Source: Ilex aquifolium
Lineage: Eukaryota > Streptophyta > Magnoliopsida > Aquifoliales > Aquifoliaceae
DNA: 64,000 nucleotides
Assembly: GCA_951799425.1 (NCBI GenBank)
Contig: OX637391.1
Span: 48,889,069-48,953,068 of the forward strand
Direction of reading: 5' to 3'
The translations under genes were made by a program, and so were the position numbers. Below are positions 12,230 to 22,492 of this stretch, piece after piece (within the stretch, counting starts at the first letter, position 1; each line of letters begins with the position of its first letter). The notes under the pieces were generated by a model. It searched no databases, was not told the DNA's origin, and was given only the letters and a program-made list of their open reading frames with translations.

Positions 12230-13440
12230 GTATATTGATCGATCGAACATATAATATGATCGATCATGGACCATCAAAAATTGTAAAAAAATACCATTCC
12301 TTTAGTAAATGCTTCCCCCCATTAGTTGTAAATATTCCCATAAAAGTGGTAAACGATCCATTAAAGTTGTATATATTATTGGATATCCATTACTTACGAA
12401 CACCCATGAGTGCCATGATCGATCGAACATCTTATGTGATCGATCATGGACCATTAAAACTTGTAAAAAAATACCATTCCTTTAGTAAATGCTTCCCCCA
12501 TTAGTTATAAATATTCCCATAAAAGTGGTAAAAGATCAATTAAAGTTGTATATATTATTGGATATCCATAATTAGTTACGAACACACATGAGTGCCATGA
12601 TCGATCGAACATCTTATATGATCGATCATGGACCATTAAAACTTGTAAAAAAATACCATTCCTTTAGTAAATACTTCCCCCCATTAGTTTTAAATATTCC
12701 CATAAAAGTGGTAAACGATCCATTAAAGTTGTATATATTATTGGATATCCATTACTTACGAACACCCATGAGTGCCATGATCGATCGAACATCTTATGTG
12801 ATCGATCATGGACCATTAAAACTTGTAAAAAAATATCATTCCTTTAGTAAATGCTTCCCCCCATTAGTTGTAAATATTCCCATCAAAGTGGTAAACGATC
12901 CATTAAAGTTGTATATATTATTGGATATCCATTAATTACGAACACACATGAGTGCCATGATCGATCGAACATCTTATGTGATCGATCATGGACCATTAAA
13001 ACTTGTAAAAAAATACCATTCCTTTAGTAAATGCTTCCCCCATTAGTTGTAAATATTCTCATAAAAGTGGTAAAGGATCCATTAAGGTTGTATATATTAT
13101 TGGATATCCATTAGTTACGATCACACCTTAGTGCCATGATCGATCGAACATATAATATGATCGATCATGGACCATTAAAACTTGTAAAAAAATATCATTC
13201 CTTTAGTAAATGATTCCCCCATTAGTTGTAAATATTCCCATCAAAGTGGTAAATGATCCATTAAACTTGTATATATTATTGGATATCCATTACTTACGAA
13301 CACACATGAGTGCCATGATCGATCGAACATATTCAATGATCGATCATGGACCATTAAAACTTGTAAAAAAATACCATTGCTTTAGTAAATACTACTCCCT
13401 GTTAGTCGTAAATATTCCCATAAAGTGGTAAATGATCCAT
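12230..13440. repeat. 180-bp tandem repeat carrying the paired palindrome (copy Y)
   Basis: Six to seven tandem units of 179-181 bp; the palindrome pair recurs near 12238, 12417, 12598, 12778, 12958, 13137 and 13317. Each unit holds one pair (TGATCGATCG, 11-bp spacer, TGATCGATCA) followed by an AT-rich stretch with TTAAAACTTGTAAAAAAATA and TTGTATATATTATTGG. Open reading frames through the units exist only because the unit length is near a multiple of three; I do not regard them as genes. The same unit, inverted, forms the left array of copy X at 18980-21010. Confidence 0.95.
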
Positions 13441-13610
13441 TGAAATTGTAAATTTTTCTATAAAAGCGGTAAATGATCCATTCCCGTGGTAAATGATCCA
13501 TTGAAATTGTAAATATTCCTATAAAAGTGGTAAATGATCCATTGACGTTGCAAATATTCCCTTAAAAGTGGTAAATGATCCATTGAAGTTGTATATCCTC
13601 TTGGGTTACT
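13430..13610. repeat. Short tandem repeats next to the copy Y right end
   Basis: Four units of about 40-60 bp based on GTAAATGATCCATTGAAATTG and TATTCCTATAAAAGTG without the palindrome. Their inverted counterparts lie at 18360-18640 and 18715-18930 beside the left end of copy X. Confidence 0.8.
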
Positions 13611-13735
13611 CATATCTTACGTTAGAATCTGGCAGAAGGCTACAGGTCACTCCGGTTGCCTTTGCTCTACCTTTACACGTGTCCCTTTTTGCATCATGCT
13701 GCAGAGTTTTATTCAGCTTTTAGCCTGCACAGTGG

Positions 13736-13777
13736 ATTTCGGTACCATACCGAAAAGTGAAATGGATGTACCGTAGT
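13736..13777 (-). repeat. Right terminal inverted repeat of copy Y
   Basis: Forty-two bases ending ATGTACCGTAGT, homologous to 45496-45536 and, in inverse orientation, to 18129-18170. The preceding 100 bp (TCACTCCGGTTGCCTTTGCT and following) also match copy X. The flank begins CGGCTCCGTG and is unrelated to the flank of X. Confidence 0.75.
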
Positions 13778-15407
13778 CGGCTCCGTGTAAGATAAGTGCC
13801 AAGTCAGCGAAATAAACTCATTTCTTAACCTCCGTTTCTTCTTCCGTTTTCTCTCTCTACTGAGATAAGTCATGTCAGTTCAGTTTTTTTTTTTTTTTTA
13901 GTTTTTCCATTTCATCATTAATAATGAAAATTTCAAATTTTGAACCAACGCCACTAATTTGAATTTTGAATTTTGAATTGTCTCTATAAATCCCATTCTT
14001 TTGTTTGTTTCTTGTGCGTGCAATTTGGCCATTAGTTTGCAGCTTCTCTCAATAAATTATTTTCCTCACTTGCAAGTATTATGGTTCATTCTTAGATCTA
14101 TATTGGCCCAAGTTTTGAGTTGGCAGTGCTCAAAGTTTCAGTGGCATGAACAAGAAAGAAGACTTGTTTGCCAACAACTGTTTTTTTTTTTGGAGAAAGC
14201 TGTTTGGATTTCATGAGTTGATGGGTTTGTTCTTCCTCACCTCACGCACCACGGTTGGTCTCTTCGTCACCATGTTCTATTTTTTTGGGTCACATTCACA
14301 CCACCAACCTTCTTTCCTTCGCTTTCTTTTTCGCTGTCGTCCTCTCATTTAACAGTGAGCTAGGCAAAATATTCTTTGAAGATGAAGCTCCCACAGAAGT
14401 TTTTTATGGGTTTTGATATCTCCTTTGTGTGCTGGGGCTTTGGTTCTAGATGATTAAACGGAGAAATCGCCGGCCACAAGATTGCGAGACGTGATGGAGT
14501 GCGCGTGTGCATCACAGCTGACAGCTTGTCCAGATGCATGGGTTTTACTGAATGGAATGATTGTACTTAATCTAACTAAAGACAATTTCTGTTAAAAAAA
14601 AAAAAAAAACACTAGAGAGGATTTATTGTATTGCAAACACATGTAAAAGACTGACCAATGCTATGAGATTTATAATTTCATTACATCCAATATTTTTAAA
14701 AAAAAAAATACAAGCAAATCAACATTGGCCAAATCAAATTGAAATATCTTTGTTCATACTTAACCCAACAAAAATATCTCCTTTGTGTGCTGGGGCTTTG
14801 GATCGAGCAATTATTCAATATTGTTCTATGAGCCTATTAAGGCATGTTTTGAGTTTTATTGTAATATTTTTATTTTTTTGGAATAAAATTTATTTACTTA
14901 TAAAAAAAAAATTGTGTCTCATTCTTATTGGTCTTTAACTTTTTGCAATTATTAGTAAACCTGGTAGAAATGGAGGAAGACGGATGGTGCAACTGTGTGA
15001 GAGAGAGAGAGAGGGGTAGGTGAGTAAAGCTTGTAAAGTTGTAAATAAATTCAAAGAAGAAATCTTCATGGCAGACCTGTCATTTGGTTGAAGTCGGCTG
15101 AAATGATAGAATGTAGTGGAGAGAGAAAAGTTGAAGGAGAGAGAAAATAAAAAATGTTACCTCCGTTGGGTATTCTTAAAAAAAAAAAAAAAATTCAAAT
15201 TCAAAGTCCTTTCAAAAATTTAATTTATTGCTAAAGCTAAACTATCTTTCTAAAATCATGTTCCTTCCTAAAATAAAATTTATTACTAAAAATAATAATG
15301 AAATAGATATTTATTCATATATTAGATTACCAACGACACCAAACACTAAATAAAAGATTATTACGATTATTAAAATCCAGGCATCATTTTATTAGAAAAG
15401 AGATATT
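13778..15407. other. Host intergenic DNA with retroposon-like scraps
   Basis: No gene is supported. The phrase ATATCTCCTTTGTGTGCTGG occurs twice, at about 14417 and 14771. The second copy continues into an AATAAAATTTATTTAC region and an A-run at about 14902-14910, as in a LINE 3' end; another A-run stands at about 14594-14609. GA and T tracts (13890-13901, 15001-15014, 15180-15193) are simple repeats. Confidence 0.4.
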
Positions 15408-15424
15408 TATTCCTCGTTAAGATT

Positions 15425-15615
15425 TTTTTTTTTTTTGTCAGACCATCCGGTATCCGAAAGTCACTTTGGGCTCCGACTAATCCGGATTCGAGCCGGGAAG
15501 GACCACAAGGGCGGCAAAGCTCTCCCTACCGAACGCAGCTGCGTTCCCAATACTCGAACTCGAGACCTTGGTTAAGCTAGAACAGTCTCTTACCAACTGA
15601 TTTAACGCTTGGTGG
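15425..15615 (-). mobile_element. tRNA-derived SINE with target-site duplication
   Basis: Read on the minus strand, the element starts ACCACCAAGCG, has an A-box-like segment (ATCAGTTGGTAAGAGACTG) and a B-box-like segment (GTCTCGAGTTCGAGTAT), and ends with ACCGGATGGTCTGAC plus a poly-A run. It is flanked by TATTCCTCGTTAAGATT (15408-15424) and TATTCCCCGTGAAGATT (15616-15632), a 17-bp target-site duplication with two differences. Those differences suggest an insertion that is not very recent. Confidence 0.85.
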
Positions 15616-15757
15616 TATTCCCCGTGAAGATTACAGTCATCCAATTGAGCACATAAGAGAATGAAAGCAAAATCAACACAACTTAACCCTACAGATCATT
15701 GTTTGGACATAGAAGTTGTACCACTAAACCAAACGTGGAGATATGATGGTATGACCA

Positions 15758-17104
15758 TTACTGCGCCTTACTCTTCTGACAAAGTTGTGATATCGCCTCC
15801 ACAGCTGCATCCATCTCTTCCTCTCCTTTCAATCTCATCTTCTCTCCCAATTCTTTTGTTTTTCTCCTCATATCTTCTCCTCTTTTGTCAACTATCACCT
15901 CCCTTATTACTTTTGCTATCTCTTCTCTATGAAGCTTCCCACTATCATCCCTCCAAACCTCCATCCCTACACCAAGTTCAACCATCAACCTAGCATTCAA
16001 AGGCTGATCAAACTGCATGGGTATAGCTATGATTGGAACGCCAACCTCCATGCTTTCCAATACTGAACTCCATCCACAATGACTCACAAACCCACCAATA
16101 CTTGAATGCCTTAGAATTTTGTCTTGTGGGGCCCAACCCTTTATTACAATTCCTCTGTCTCCCACTCTCTCAAGGAACCCTTTAGGCAGTGCATCTTCAA
16201 CCATAGTTTCATCTCCCAATGGAAACCTAACAACCCAAATGAAGTTAACATTGCTGAGCTCTAAGCCATTTGCTATTTCCTCCATCTCTTCCTCGGACAA
16301 AAAACACTCACTCCCAAAGGACACAAACACGCTTGAACAGTGATGCTTCTTCTCGAGCCATTCGATGACCTCCAAATTTTCTTCTTTGCTAACAGGGTCT
16401 TGAATGAGAGGGCCAACAGGCATGACCTTCCTCTTCATTATAGAGGAGGCATAATCGAAGTGTTTTCCTTCAATTTCGTTAGAGCTTTTAATCAACAAAA
16501 TGATTGAACTATCTTCTCGCTCGTGATCACTCCCTGGGCCTTTGCTTGTTGAAGCTTCAAGGGCATGACGAATCTTAACTAACTCGAAATCTCGAAGATA
16601 AACGGTGGGGAAAGGGTATTCAACATCCGGAGTCCTCAGTAAATGACTGAAATAGGAAACTGTGGCTGCACTGGCAATCTGAAATTGAATAACCGGAATA
16701 TTATGCGATAAAGCTACTGCTGAAGGCCATTGATAGACGACATCGTTTAAAAACAAGTCGGGGTTTAGTGTCTTGAGGATGTTGGAGAGGCTCGGGCTTG
16801 CCATTTCAAAGGCTTTTCTTAGGGTGGGTTGGAGGTGGATTGGAAGACCATTGGTTGTGTGGTAATGAGGAGGAAGTTCAGGAGAGGAGGGTAGATGGAG
16901 TTCCACAATTTCTATTGAGAGAGATTGATTCTCCAACTCAACAATTCTTTTCTTGATAGAACTGAGATTGATAGGTGTAGAACACAGGTATACATGGACG
17001 TTTCTCTTTGCGAGTTGTTTGGCTAACTCTAGGAAGGGAGAGATGTGACCATAAGCCAACCATGGAAGCATAAGAACACTGAAACTGGTTTCTTGGGTAT
17101 CCAT
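15758..17104 (-). CDS. UDP-glycosyltransferase, UGT91/94-like
   Basis: A complete intronless frame of 448 aa, the usual length for plant family-1 glycosyltransferases. These cytosolic enzymes move a sugar from a UDP-sugar to a small molecule; UGT94-type members usually extend the sugar chain of an existing glucoside. The N-terminus (SVLMLPWLAYGHISPFLELA) contains the catalytic His20, and Asp121 in FLNDVVYQW is the probable partner. The UDP-sugar-binding PSPG box spans residues 324-367, from WAPQ to the final DQ, with HCGWSS instead of the common HCGWNS, as is usual in UGT91/94 proteins. The start is preceded by a CT-rich leader and a TATA box. It is the only intact host gene in the window and lies between the two giant elements. 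The acceptor substrate cannot be read from the sequence. Confidence 0.92.
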   Translation of the reverse strand: MDTQETSFSVLMLPWLAYGHISPFLELAKQLAKRNVHVYLCSTPINLSSIKKRIVELENQSLSIEIVELHLPSSPELPPHYHTTNGLPIHLQPTLRKAFEMASPSLSNILKTLNPDLFLNDVVYQWPSAVALSHNIPVIQFQIASAATVSYFSHLLRTPDVEYPFPTVYLRDFELVKIRHALEASTSKGPGSDHEREDSSIILLIKSSNEIEGKHFDYASSIMKRKVMPVGPLIQDPVSKEENLEVIEWLEKKHHCSSVFVSFGSECFLSEEEMEEIANGLELSNVNFIWVVRFPLGDETMVEDALPKGFLERVGDRGIVIKGWAPQDKILRHSSIGGFVSHCGWSSVLESMEVGVPIIAIPMQFDQPLNARLMVELGVGMEVWRDDSGKLHREEIAKVIREVIVDKRGEDMRRKTKELGEKMRLKGEEEMDAAVEAISQLCQKSKAQ

Positions 17105-17193
17105 AAATCTCTCTCTCTCTCCCCCTCTCTCTCCTGTGTGTTTGTCTGGATGGAGGCTCTTCGTGTTGATTTAATGTAGGGTTATTTAATGTG

Positions 17194-17202
17194 TATATAT
17201 AA
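17194..17202 (-). promoter_or_regulatory. TATA box of the UGT gene
   Basis: TTATATATA on the minus strand, about 90 bp before the ATG at 17104. A CT-rich leader (about 17107-17133), common in plant 5' untranslated regions, lies between. Confidence 0.6.
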
Positions 17203-17311
17203 TGGACGTGGACTACAATAATGATATGGGGAAGATAGAAGGGCTGAAAATTCAGTGGCAGGACTTAAAAAAGGAAAATACTATGTAACAAAACATTTGC
17301 CGTACATTTAA

Positions 17312-17938
17312 AGCTAGGGGACCACACCAACAGACAGAAGTTCCAACGACCTCCATTGGGAGGGGACTTCTCAACAACCGTTCAACTCCCCCTGTTTACA
17401 AAACAAATCACTCATCAAAAGCTCAAGATTTTCCCCCAAAGGCCATGAGATCATCTAGTGTGCAGTCTCCAAGAAAGTATCTTAGTGCTTAACAAGTCGC
17501 GGTAGAGTAGTCTAAAAGAAGTTTTTGCGACGAAATATTAAATTCATCGTCAAAAGTTTTTTTCAACGATAAAAAATATTTGTTGTGCAAGATTATCCTT
17601 TAGACAATAAGTAATTCATCTTCAAAAATGTAAATATTCATTGCAATAAAGTTAGGGTTATCACAAAAAAATCTAAAAAAATTTTGCTTCAGACTTTTAG
17701 CCACGAAACATATTCATCGCCAAAAATGCTTTTTATAATTTTGTTTTTATGAAGATACTTTCTTGGAGACTGCACACTAGATGATCTCATGGCCTTTGGA
17801 TTTGGGGGAAAATCTTGAGCTTTTGATGAGTGGTTTGTTTTGTAAACAGGGGGAGTTGAACGCTTGTTGAGAAATCCCCTCTCAATGGATGTTGTTGGAG
17901 TAATAATGAACTTGTGGTGGCTGATGTGGTCCCTAGCT
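17312..17938. repeat. Foldback (inverted repeat) element beside the UGT promoter
   Basis: Two arms of about 170-185 bp, at 17312-17481 and 17753-17938, are near-perfect reverse complements around a 270-bp loop rich in CGACGAA/CATCG-type words. Each arm contains the same open frame. On the plus strand it ends at a TAA at 17490-17492; on the minus strand it lies inside 17689-18027. Both read STPPVYKTNHSSKAQDFPP, and they differ by a 6-bp in-frame indel. A transcript across the region would form a long hairpin. It may be a foldback transposon or an inverted duplication of a small gene; I cannot decide. Confidence 0.7.
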
Positions 17939-18118
17939 TTATTGGCATGGTATGTGTTTGTCTCTTTTAAATAATAATATATCTTAAAGTAGGTGACAAA
18001 TCTTACCCAAAATGATGTGGGAAGCACATGTGGCCGACAACCCTATTTCAAGTAAATTTTCCTCAAAAACAACCCATATCTCGATATCTGTGCAAGAGGA
18101 AACCAAAAGTGGTCGTCT

Positions 18119-18127
18119 TTCACTTTA
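18119..18127 (+). repeat. Candidate left target-site duplication of copy X
   Basis: TTCACTTTA here matches TTCACTTTA at 45544-45552 exactly. Nine bases is the usual MULE duplication length (8-11 bp). The match sits 1 nt outside the left ACTACGG and 7 nt outside the right CCGTAGT. A longer but imperfect match (14 of 16) also exists, so the exact termini are uncertain. Confidence 0.5.
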
Positions 18128-18128
18128 G

Positions 18129-18170
18129 ACTACGGTACAGCCAAATGAATTTTGGGTGTGATACCGAAAT
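18129..18170 (+). repeat. Left terminal inverted repeat of copy X
   Basis: It starts ACTACGGTACAGCC and ends GATACCGAAAT, matching the reverse complement of 45496-45536 at about 36 of 42 positions with one gap. Confidence 0.75.
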
Positions 18171-18359
18171 TCAATGTCCAACGTAGATCTGTCTAACAAG
18201 AAAATTGAGCCGTTGATTAATGTGTCCTTTCAATGTTATTTAATTTTTTTATTTTTTCAAAGAGTTACCGGTTACCGGTTGGATACCGGTTGCTAGACAT
18301 GTCAGATAGTACATATGAGGACTAGGAATTTTGTAACATAATGAAAGGAATATTTACAA

Positions 18360-18990
18360 ATTGAATGGATTGTATACCAAATTTTTGGGTATATTTACAA
18401 CTTCAATGGATCATTTACCACTTTTATGGGAATATTTACAACTTCAATAGATCATTTACCACTTTTATGAGAATATTTACAACTTCAATGAATCATTTAC
18501 CACTTGAATGGATCATTTACCACTTTTATAAGAAAATTTACAACTTCAATGGATCATTTACCACTGTAATGGATTTTTTACCAAATTTAAGGCAATACTT
18601 AAAACTGAAATGGATCATTTATCACTGTATTTTTACGATATTTAATACTCCATGATCGATCATTAAATATGATCGATCGATCATATTTTAACGTAATATA
18701 TGAGTAACCCAAGAAGATATACAACTTCAATGGATCATTTTACCACTTTTAAAGGAATATTTACAACTTTCATGGATCATTGACCACTTTTAAGGGAATA
18801 TTTACAACTTGAATGGATCATTTACCACTTTTATAAGAATATTTACAACTTCAATTGATCATTTACTACTTTTATAGGAAAATTTACAACTTCAATGGAT
18901 CATTTACCACTTTTATGAGAATATTTACGACTAGTAGAGAGTAGCATTTACTAAAGCAATGGTATTTTTTACAAAAGTTAATAGTCCATG
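18360..18990. repeat. Short tandem repeats next to the left end of copy X
   Basis: Units of about 40-45 bp based on ATTTACAACTTCAATGGATC and ATTTACCACTTTTATGGGAA, repeated about a dozen times, with two palindrome sites near 18652-18680. This is the inverted counterpart of 13430-13610. Confidence 0.85.
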
Positions 18991-21010
18991 ATCGATCATT
19001 GAATATGTTTGATCGATCATGACACTCAGGTGAGTTCGTAAGTAATGGCTAATCCAATAATATATACAACTTGAATGGATCATTTACCACTTTTATGGGA
19101 ATATTTACAACTAGTGGGGAGAAGCATTTACTAAAGCAATGGTATTTTTTACAATATTTAATCGTCCATGATCGATAATTTAATATGTTTGATCGATCAT
19201 GCCACTCAGGTGTGTTCGTAAGTAATGGCTAATCCAATAATATATACAATTTTAATTGATCATTACCACTTTTATAAGAATATTTACAACTAGTGGGGAG
19301 AAGCATTTACTAAAGTAATGGTATTTTTTACAATATTTAATGGTCCATGATCGATCATCGAATATGTTCGATCGATCATGGCACTCAAGTGTGTTCGTAA
19401 GTAATGGATAATCCAATAATATATACAATTTGAATGTATCATTTACCACTTTTATGAGAATATTTACAACTATTGGGAAGAAGCATTTACTAAAGTAATG
19501 GTATTTTTTACAATATTTAATGGTCTATGATCGATCATCGAATATGTTCGATCGATCATGGCACTCAGGTGAGTTCGTAATTAATGGATAATCCAATAAT
19601 ATATACAATTTGAATAGATCATTTACCACTTTTATGAGAATATTTACAACTATTGGGGAGAAGTATTTACTAAAGCAATGATATTTTTTACAATATTTAA
19701 TGGTCCATGATCGATCATCGAATATGTTCGATCGATCATGGCACTCAGGTGTGTTCGTAAGTAATGGATAATCCAATAATATATACAATTTGAATGGATC
19801 ATTTACCACTTTTATGGGAATATTTACAACTATTGGGGAGAAGCATTTACGAAAGCAATAGTATTTTTTACAATATTTAATGGTCCATGATCGATCATTG
19901 AATATGTTCGATCGATCATGACACTCAGGTGAGTTCGTAAGTAATGGATAATCCAATAATATATACAATTTGAATGGATCATTTACCAATTTTATGAGAA
20001 TATTTACAACTATTGGGGAGAAGCATTTACTAAAGCAATGATATTTTTTACAATATTTACTAGTCCATGATCGATCATGGAATATGTTCGATCGATCATG
20101 GCACTCAGGTGTGTTCGTAAGTAATGCATAATCCAATAATATAATACAATTTGAATGGATCATTTACCACTTTTATTGGAATATTTACAACTATTGGGGA
20201 GAAACATTTACTAAAGCAATTGTATTTTTTACAATATTTAATGGTCCATGATCGATCATGGAATATGTTCGATCGATAATGGCACTCAGGTGAGTTCGTA
20301 AGTAATGGATAATCCAATAATATATACAATTTGAATGGATCATTTACCACTTTTATGAGAATATTTACAACTATTGGGGAGAAACATTTACTAACGCAAT
20401 GGTATTTTTTACAATAGTTAATGGTCGATGATTGATCATGGAATATGTTCGATCGATCATGGCACTCAGGTGAGTTCGTAATTAATGGATAATCCAATAA
20501 TATATACAATTTGAATGAATCATTTACCACTTTTATGTGAATATTTACAACTATTGGGGAGAAGCATTTACTAAAGCAATGGTATTTTTTACAATATTTA
20601 CTAGTCCATGATCAATCATTGAATATGTTCGATCGATCATGGCACTCAGGTGTGTTCGTAAGTAATGGATAATCCAATAATATATACAATTTGAATGAAT
20701 CATTTACTACTTTTATGGGAATATTTACAACTAGTGGGAAGAAGCATTTACTAAAGCAATGGTATTTTTTACAATAGTGAATAGTCCATGATCGATCATT
20801 GAATATGTTCGATCGATCATGGCACTCAGGTGAGTTCATATGTAATGGATAATCCAATAATATATACAATTTTAATGGATCATTTATCACTTTAATGGGA
20901 ATATTTAAAACTAGTGGGGAGAAGGATTTACTAACGCAATGGTATTTTTTACAATAGTTAATGGTCCATGATTGATCTTGGAATATGTTCGATCGATCAA
21001 TATGTATTAT
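18980..21010. repeat. 180-bp tandem repeat with paired palindromes, left array of copy X
   Basis: Eleven to twelve units in regular 180-bp steps. The pair near GATCGATCATGGCACTCAGG recurs at about 19011, 19191, 19371, 19551, 19731, 19911, 20091, 20272, 20452, 20632 and 20812. The units are inverted relative to 12230-13440 of copy Y. Several palindromes carry single changes (GATAATT, GATTGATC), showing independent decay of units. Long minus-strand frames through the array are repeat artefacts. Confidence 0.95.
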
Positions 21011-21330
21011 GTGATGGAGCAAATTCGAATTACATGAATTAGATCGATCACACATAAATTCTGATCGATCATACTGTCACAGTTGTTTCAATCAGAGTAT
21101 GAAAAGTACTGTGGCGGTCTGATCGATCGTATAAAAAAATGATAGATCAAATATGTACAAAACTCGAATTTGATCCATCACAGAATACTTATTTGATCTA
21201 TTATTTTTGTACACGATCGATCAGACCGCCACAGTACTTTTAAAACTCTGATTGAAACAACTGTGACAATATGATCGATCATAATTTATGTTTGATCGAT
21301 CTAATTCATGTAATTTAATTTTTTAATTAA
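21010..21330. repeat. Large inverted repeat at the inner edge of the left array
   Basis: Two arms of about 150-160 bp meet near 21172. Each arm contains the sequence around CAGACCGCCACAGTACTTTT, TCTGATTGAAACAACTGTGAC and several palindrome sites. A single, non-inverted version is at about 12035-12215 in copy Y. The arms would form a strong hairpin in single-stranded DNA or RNA. Confidence 0.75.
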
Positions 21331-21735
21331 TTCATGTAATTTAATTTAATTAAAATATTAAATATAATTTAATTTAATATTTGATCGATCATAAATTTAT
21401 TAGATCGATCAAATATTGTAATGGATTATTCGATCACTGAATAATGATCGATCGTGTACATATCAACAAGTTAACGATCAATCAAATTGTAGTGATCGAT
21501 CAGTTAGATAGATCTAAATTGGTCACATTCTGAAAGTTAGTGATCGATCACTTAGTTATTCGATCTATCATTAACATTTTGCCACTTCATAATCGATCAT
21601 TTATTTTGCGATAGATCAAGGTAGATGTGTTGTTGTACCAGAAGAATGGTTTTTCAGTCCCTCATATTAGCGGGTTAAATGTGGTAGGATGAAACTATTC
21701 GATCGATCGTATATTAGTTTGATCGATCGGAAGTT
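21331..21735. repeat. Scattered palindrome sites before the HMG-Ulp1 gene
   Basis: About ten further GATCGATC-type sites in AT-rich DNA, ending with a pair at 21700-21730. Beyond these, about 21740-22490, lies the presumed promoter and 5' leader of the next gene; the first exon and start codon could not be placed. Confidence 0.75.
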
Positions 21736-22492
21736 ATTTTTTTTCCCAGGCTGAACGACGTTGTTTAGTGTTTATTTCCATACCAACCAATCAGGTTGTG
21801 ACAACTAGCTACAACAGTTCCTTCCTATTTCCTCTATAATCCCGCCAAAAACCACTACCCAGCTCCCTCCATCCTCTAAACATTGAGCTCACTGGTCTCC
21901 TCTTTCTATCTTCCAAAAAATCACCACTCCCCTATTCATCCAACTCCATCTTCTTTGTTCCGAATTCTGTGCCTCCCTCTGCATCACAATCTTTTTATTC
22001 CTTGCAATATGGGTTTGAGGTCATAAGTATCCCCTTTCAGTATTCCAAAAAAGGTTTGTATTGGTCTACGTAGAAGTGTGTACACTCCTCCTCATTTGTC
22101 TTAGTTTCGGCTTGTTGTGATTAACGACCAAGAGGAGATACATAATAAGATATCATCAAATTAGTAGTGAATCTATGAAATGTTATTTTTTATAAATGGT
22201 ATGTTTTCAGTGTTTGACATCTCTGTGTGTGTCATAATTGGAAACATTTACGTACTGGTAATGATGTTATAGTTGTGAATGAATGTGTTGGTGAGTGAGT
22301 GTGTATGAGAAGGATTTCTGACTGGTTTAGAGAAGTGTATGTGTAGCATATACTTATTTATATGACCTATATACCATGTGTTATTTGCAGGGTAGTAGCA
22401 AGGCAATAGACTTGGGAAGTCCAATTTGGCGATTTTTGTAATATAAGATATGATTATATTGTTGAATATATTTCAGATTCATCACATTTCAG

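Larger units (their letters stand above)
1..13777 (+). mobile_element. Giant MULE copy Y (right part; left end outside window)
   Basis: This is the second copy of the element seen in full at 18128-45543. It holds, in order, a Ulp1-family gene on the minus strand, a variable segment, a broken FAR1-type transposase on the plus strand, a LINE tail, the coiled-coil protein gene on the minus strand, the palindrome array and the right terminal inverted repeat. The homologous blocks 1-2048, 4501-13600 and 13640-13777 match 30559-32601, 37351-45110 and 45400-45536. Similarity ends abruptly at ACCGTAGT. The orientation is the same as copy X, 4.35 kb away. The limits and composition are directly visible; assignment to MULEs rests on the transposase family. 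Confidence 0.7.

Noticed and set aside
12184-13431. Open frames with repeated protein-like units (SAMIDRTSYVIDHGPLKL and similar) here and on the minus strand at 19252-21055
   Set aside because: They are translations of the 180-bp DNA repeat. The unit length is close to a multiple of three, so frames stay open by chance; units have indels and no start context or domain.
15425-15615. tRNA gene on the minus strand
   Set aside because: A- and B-box-like segments are present, but there is no cloverleaf; the poly-A tail and target-site duplication show a SINE.
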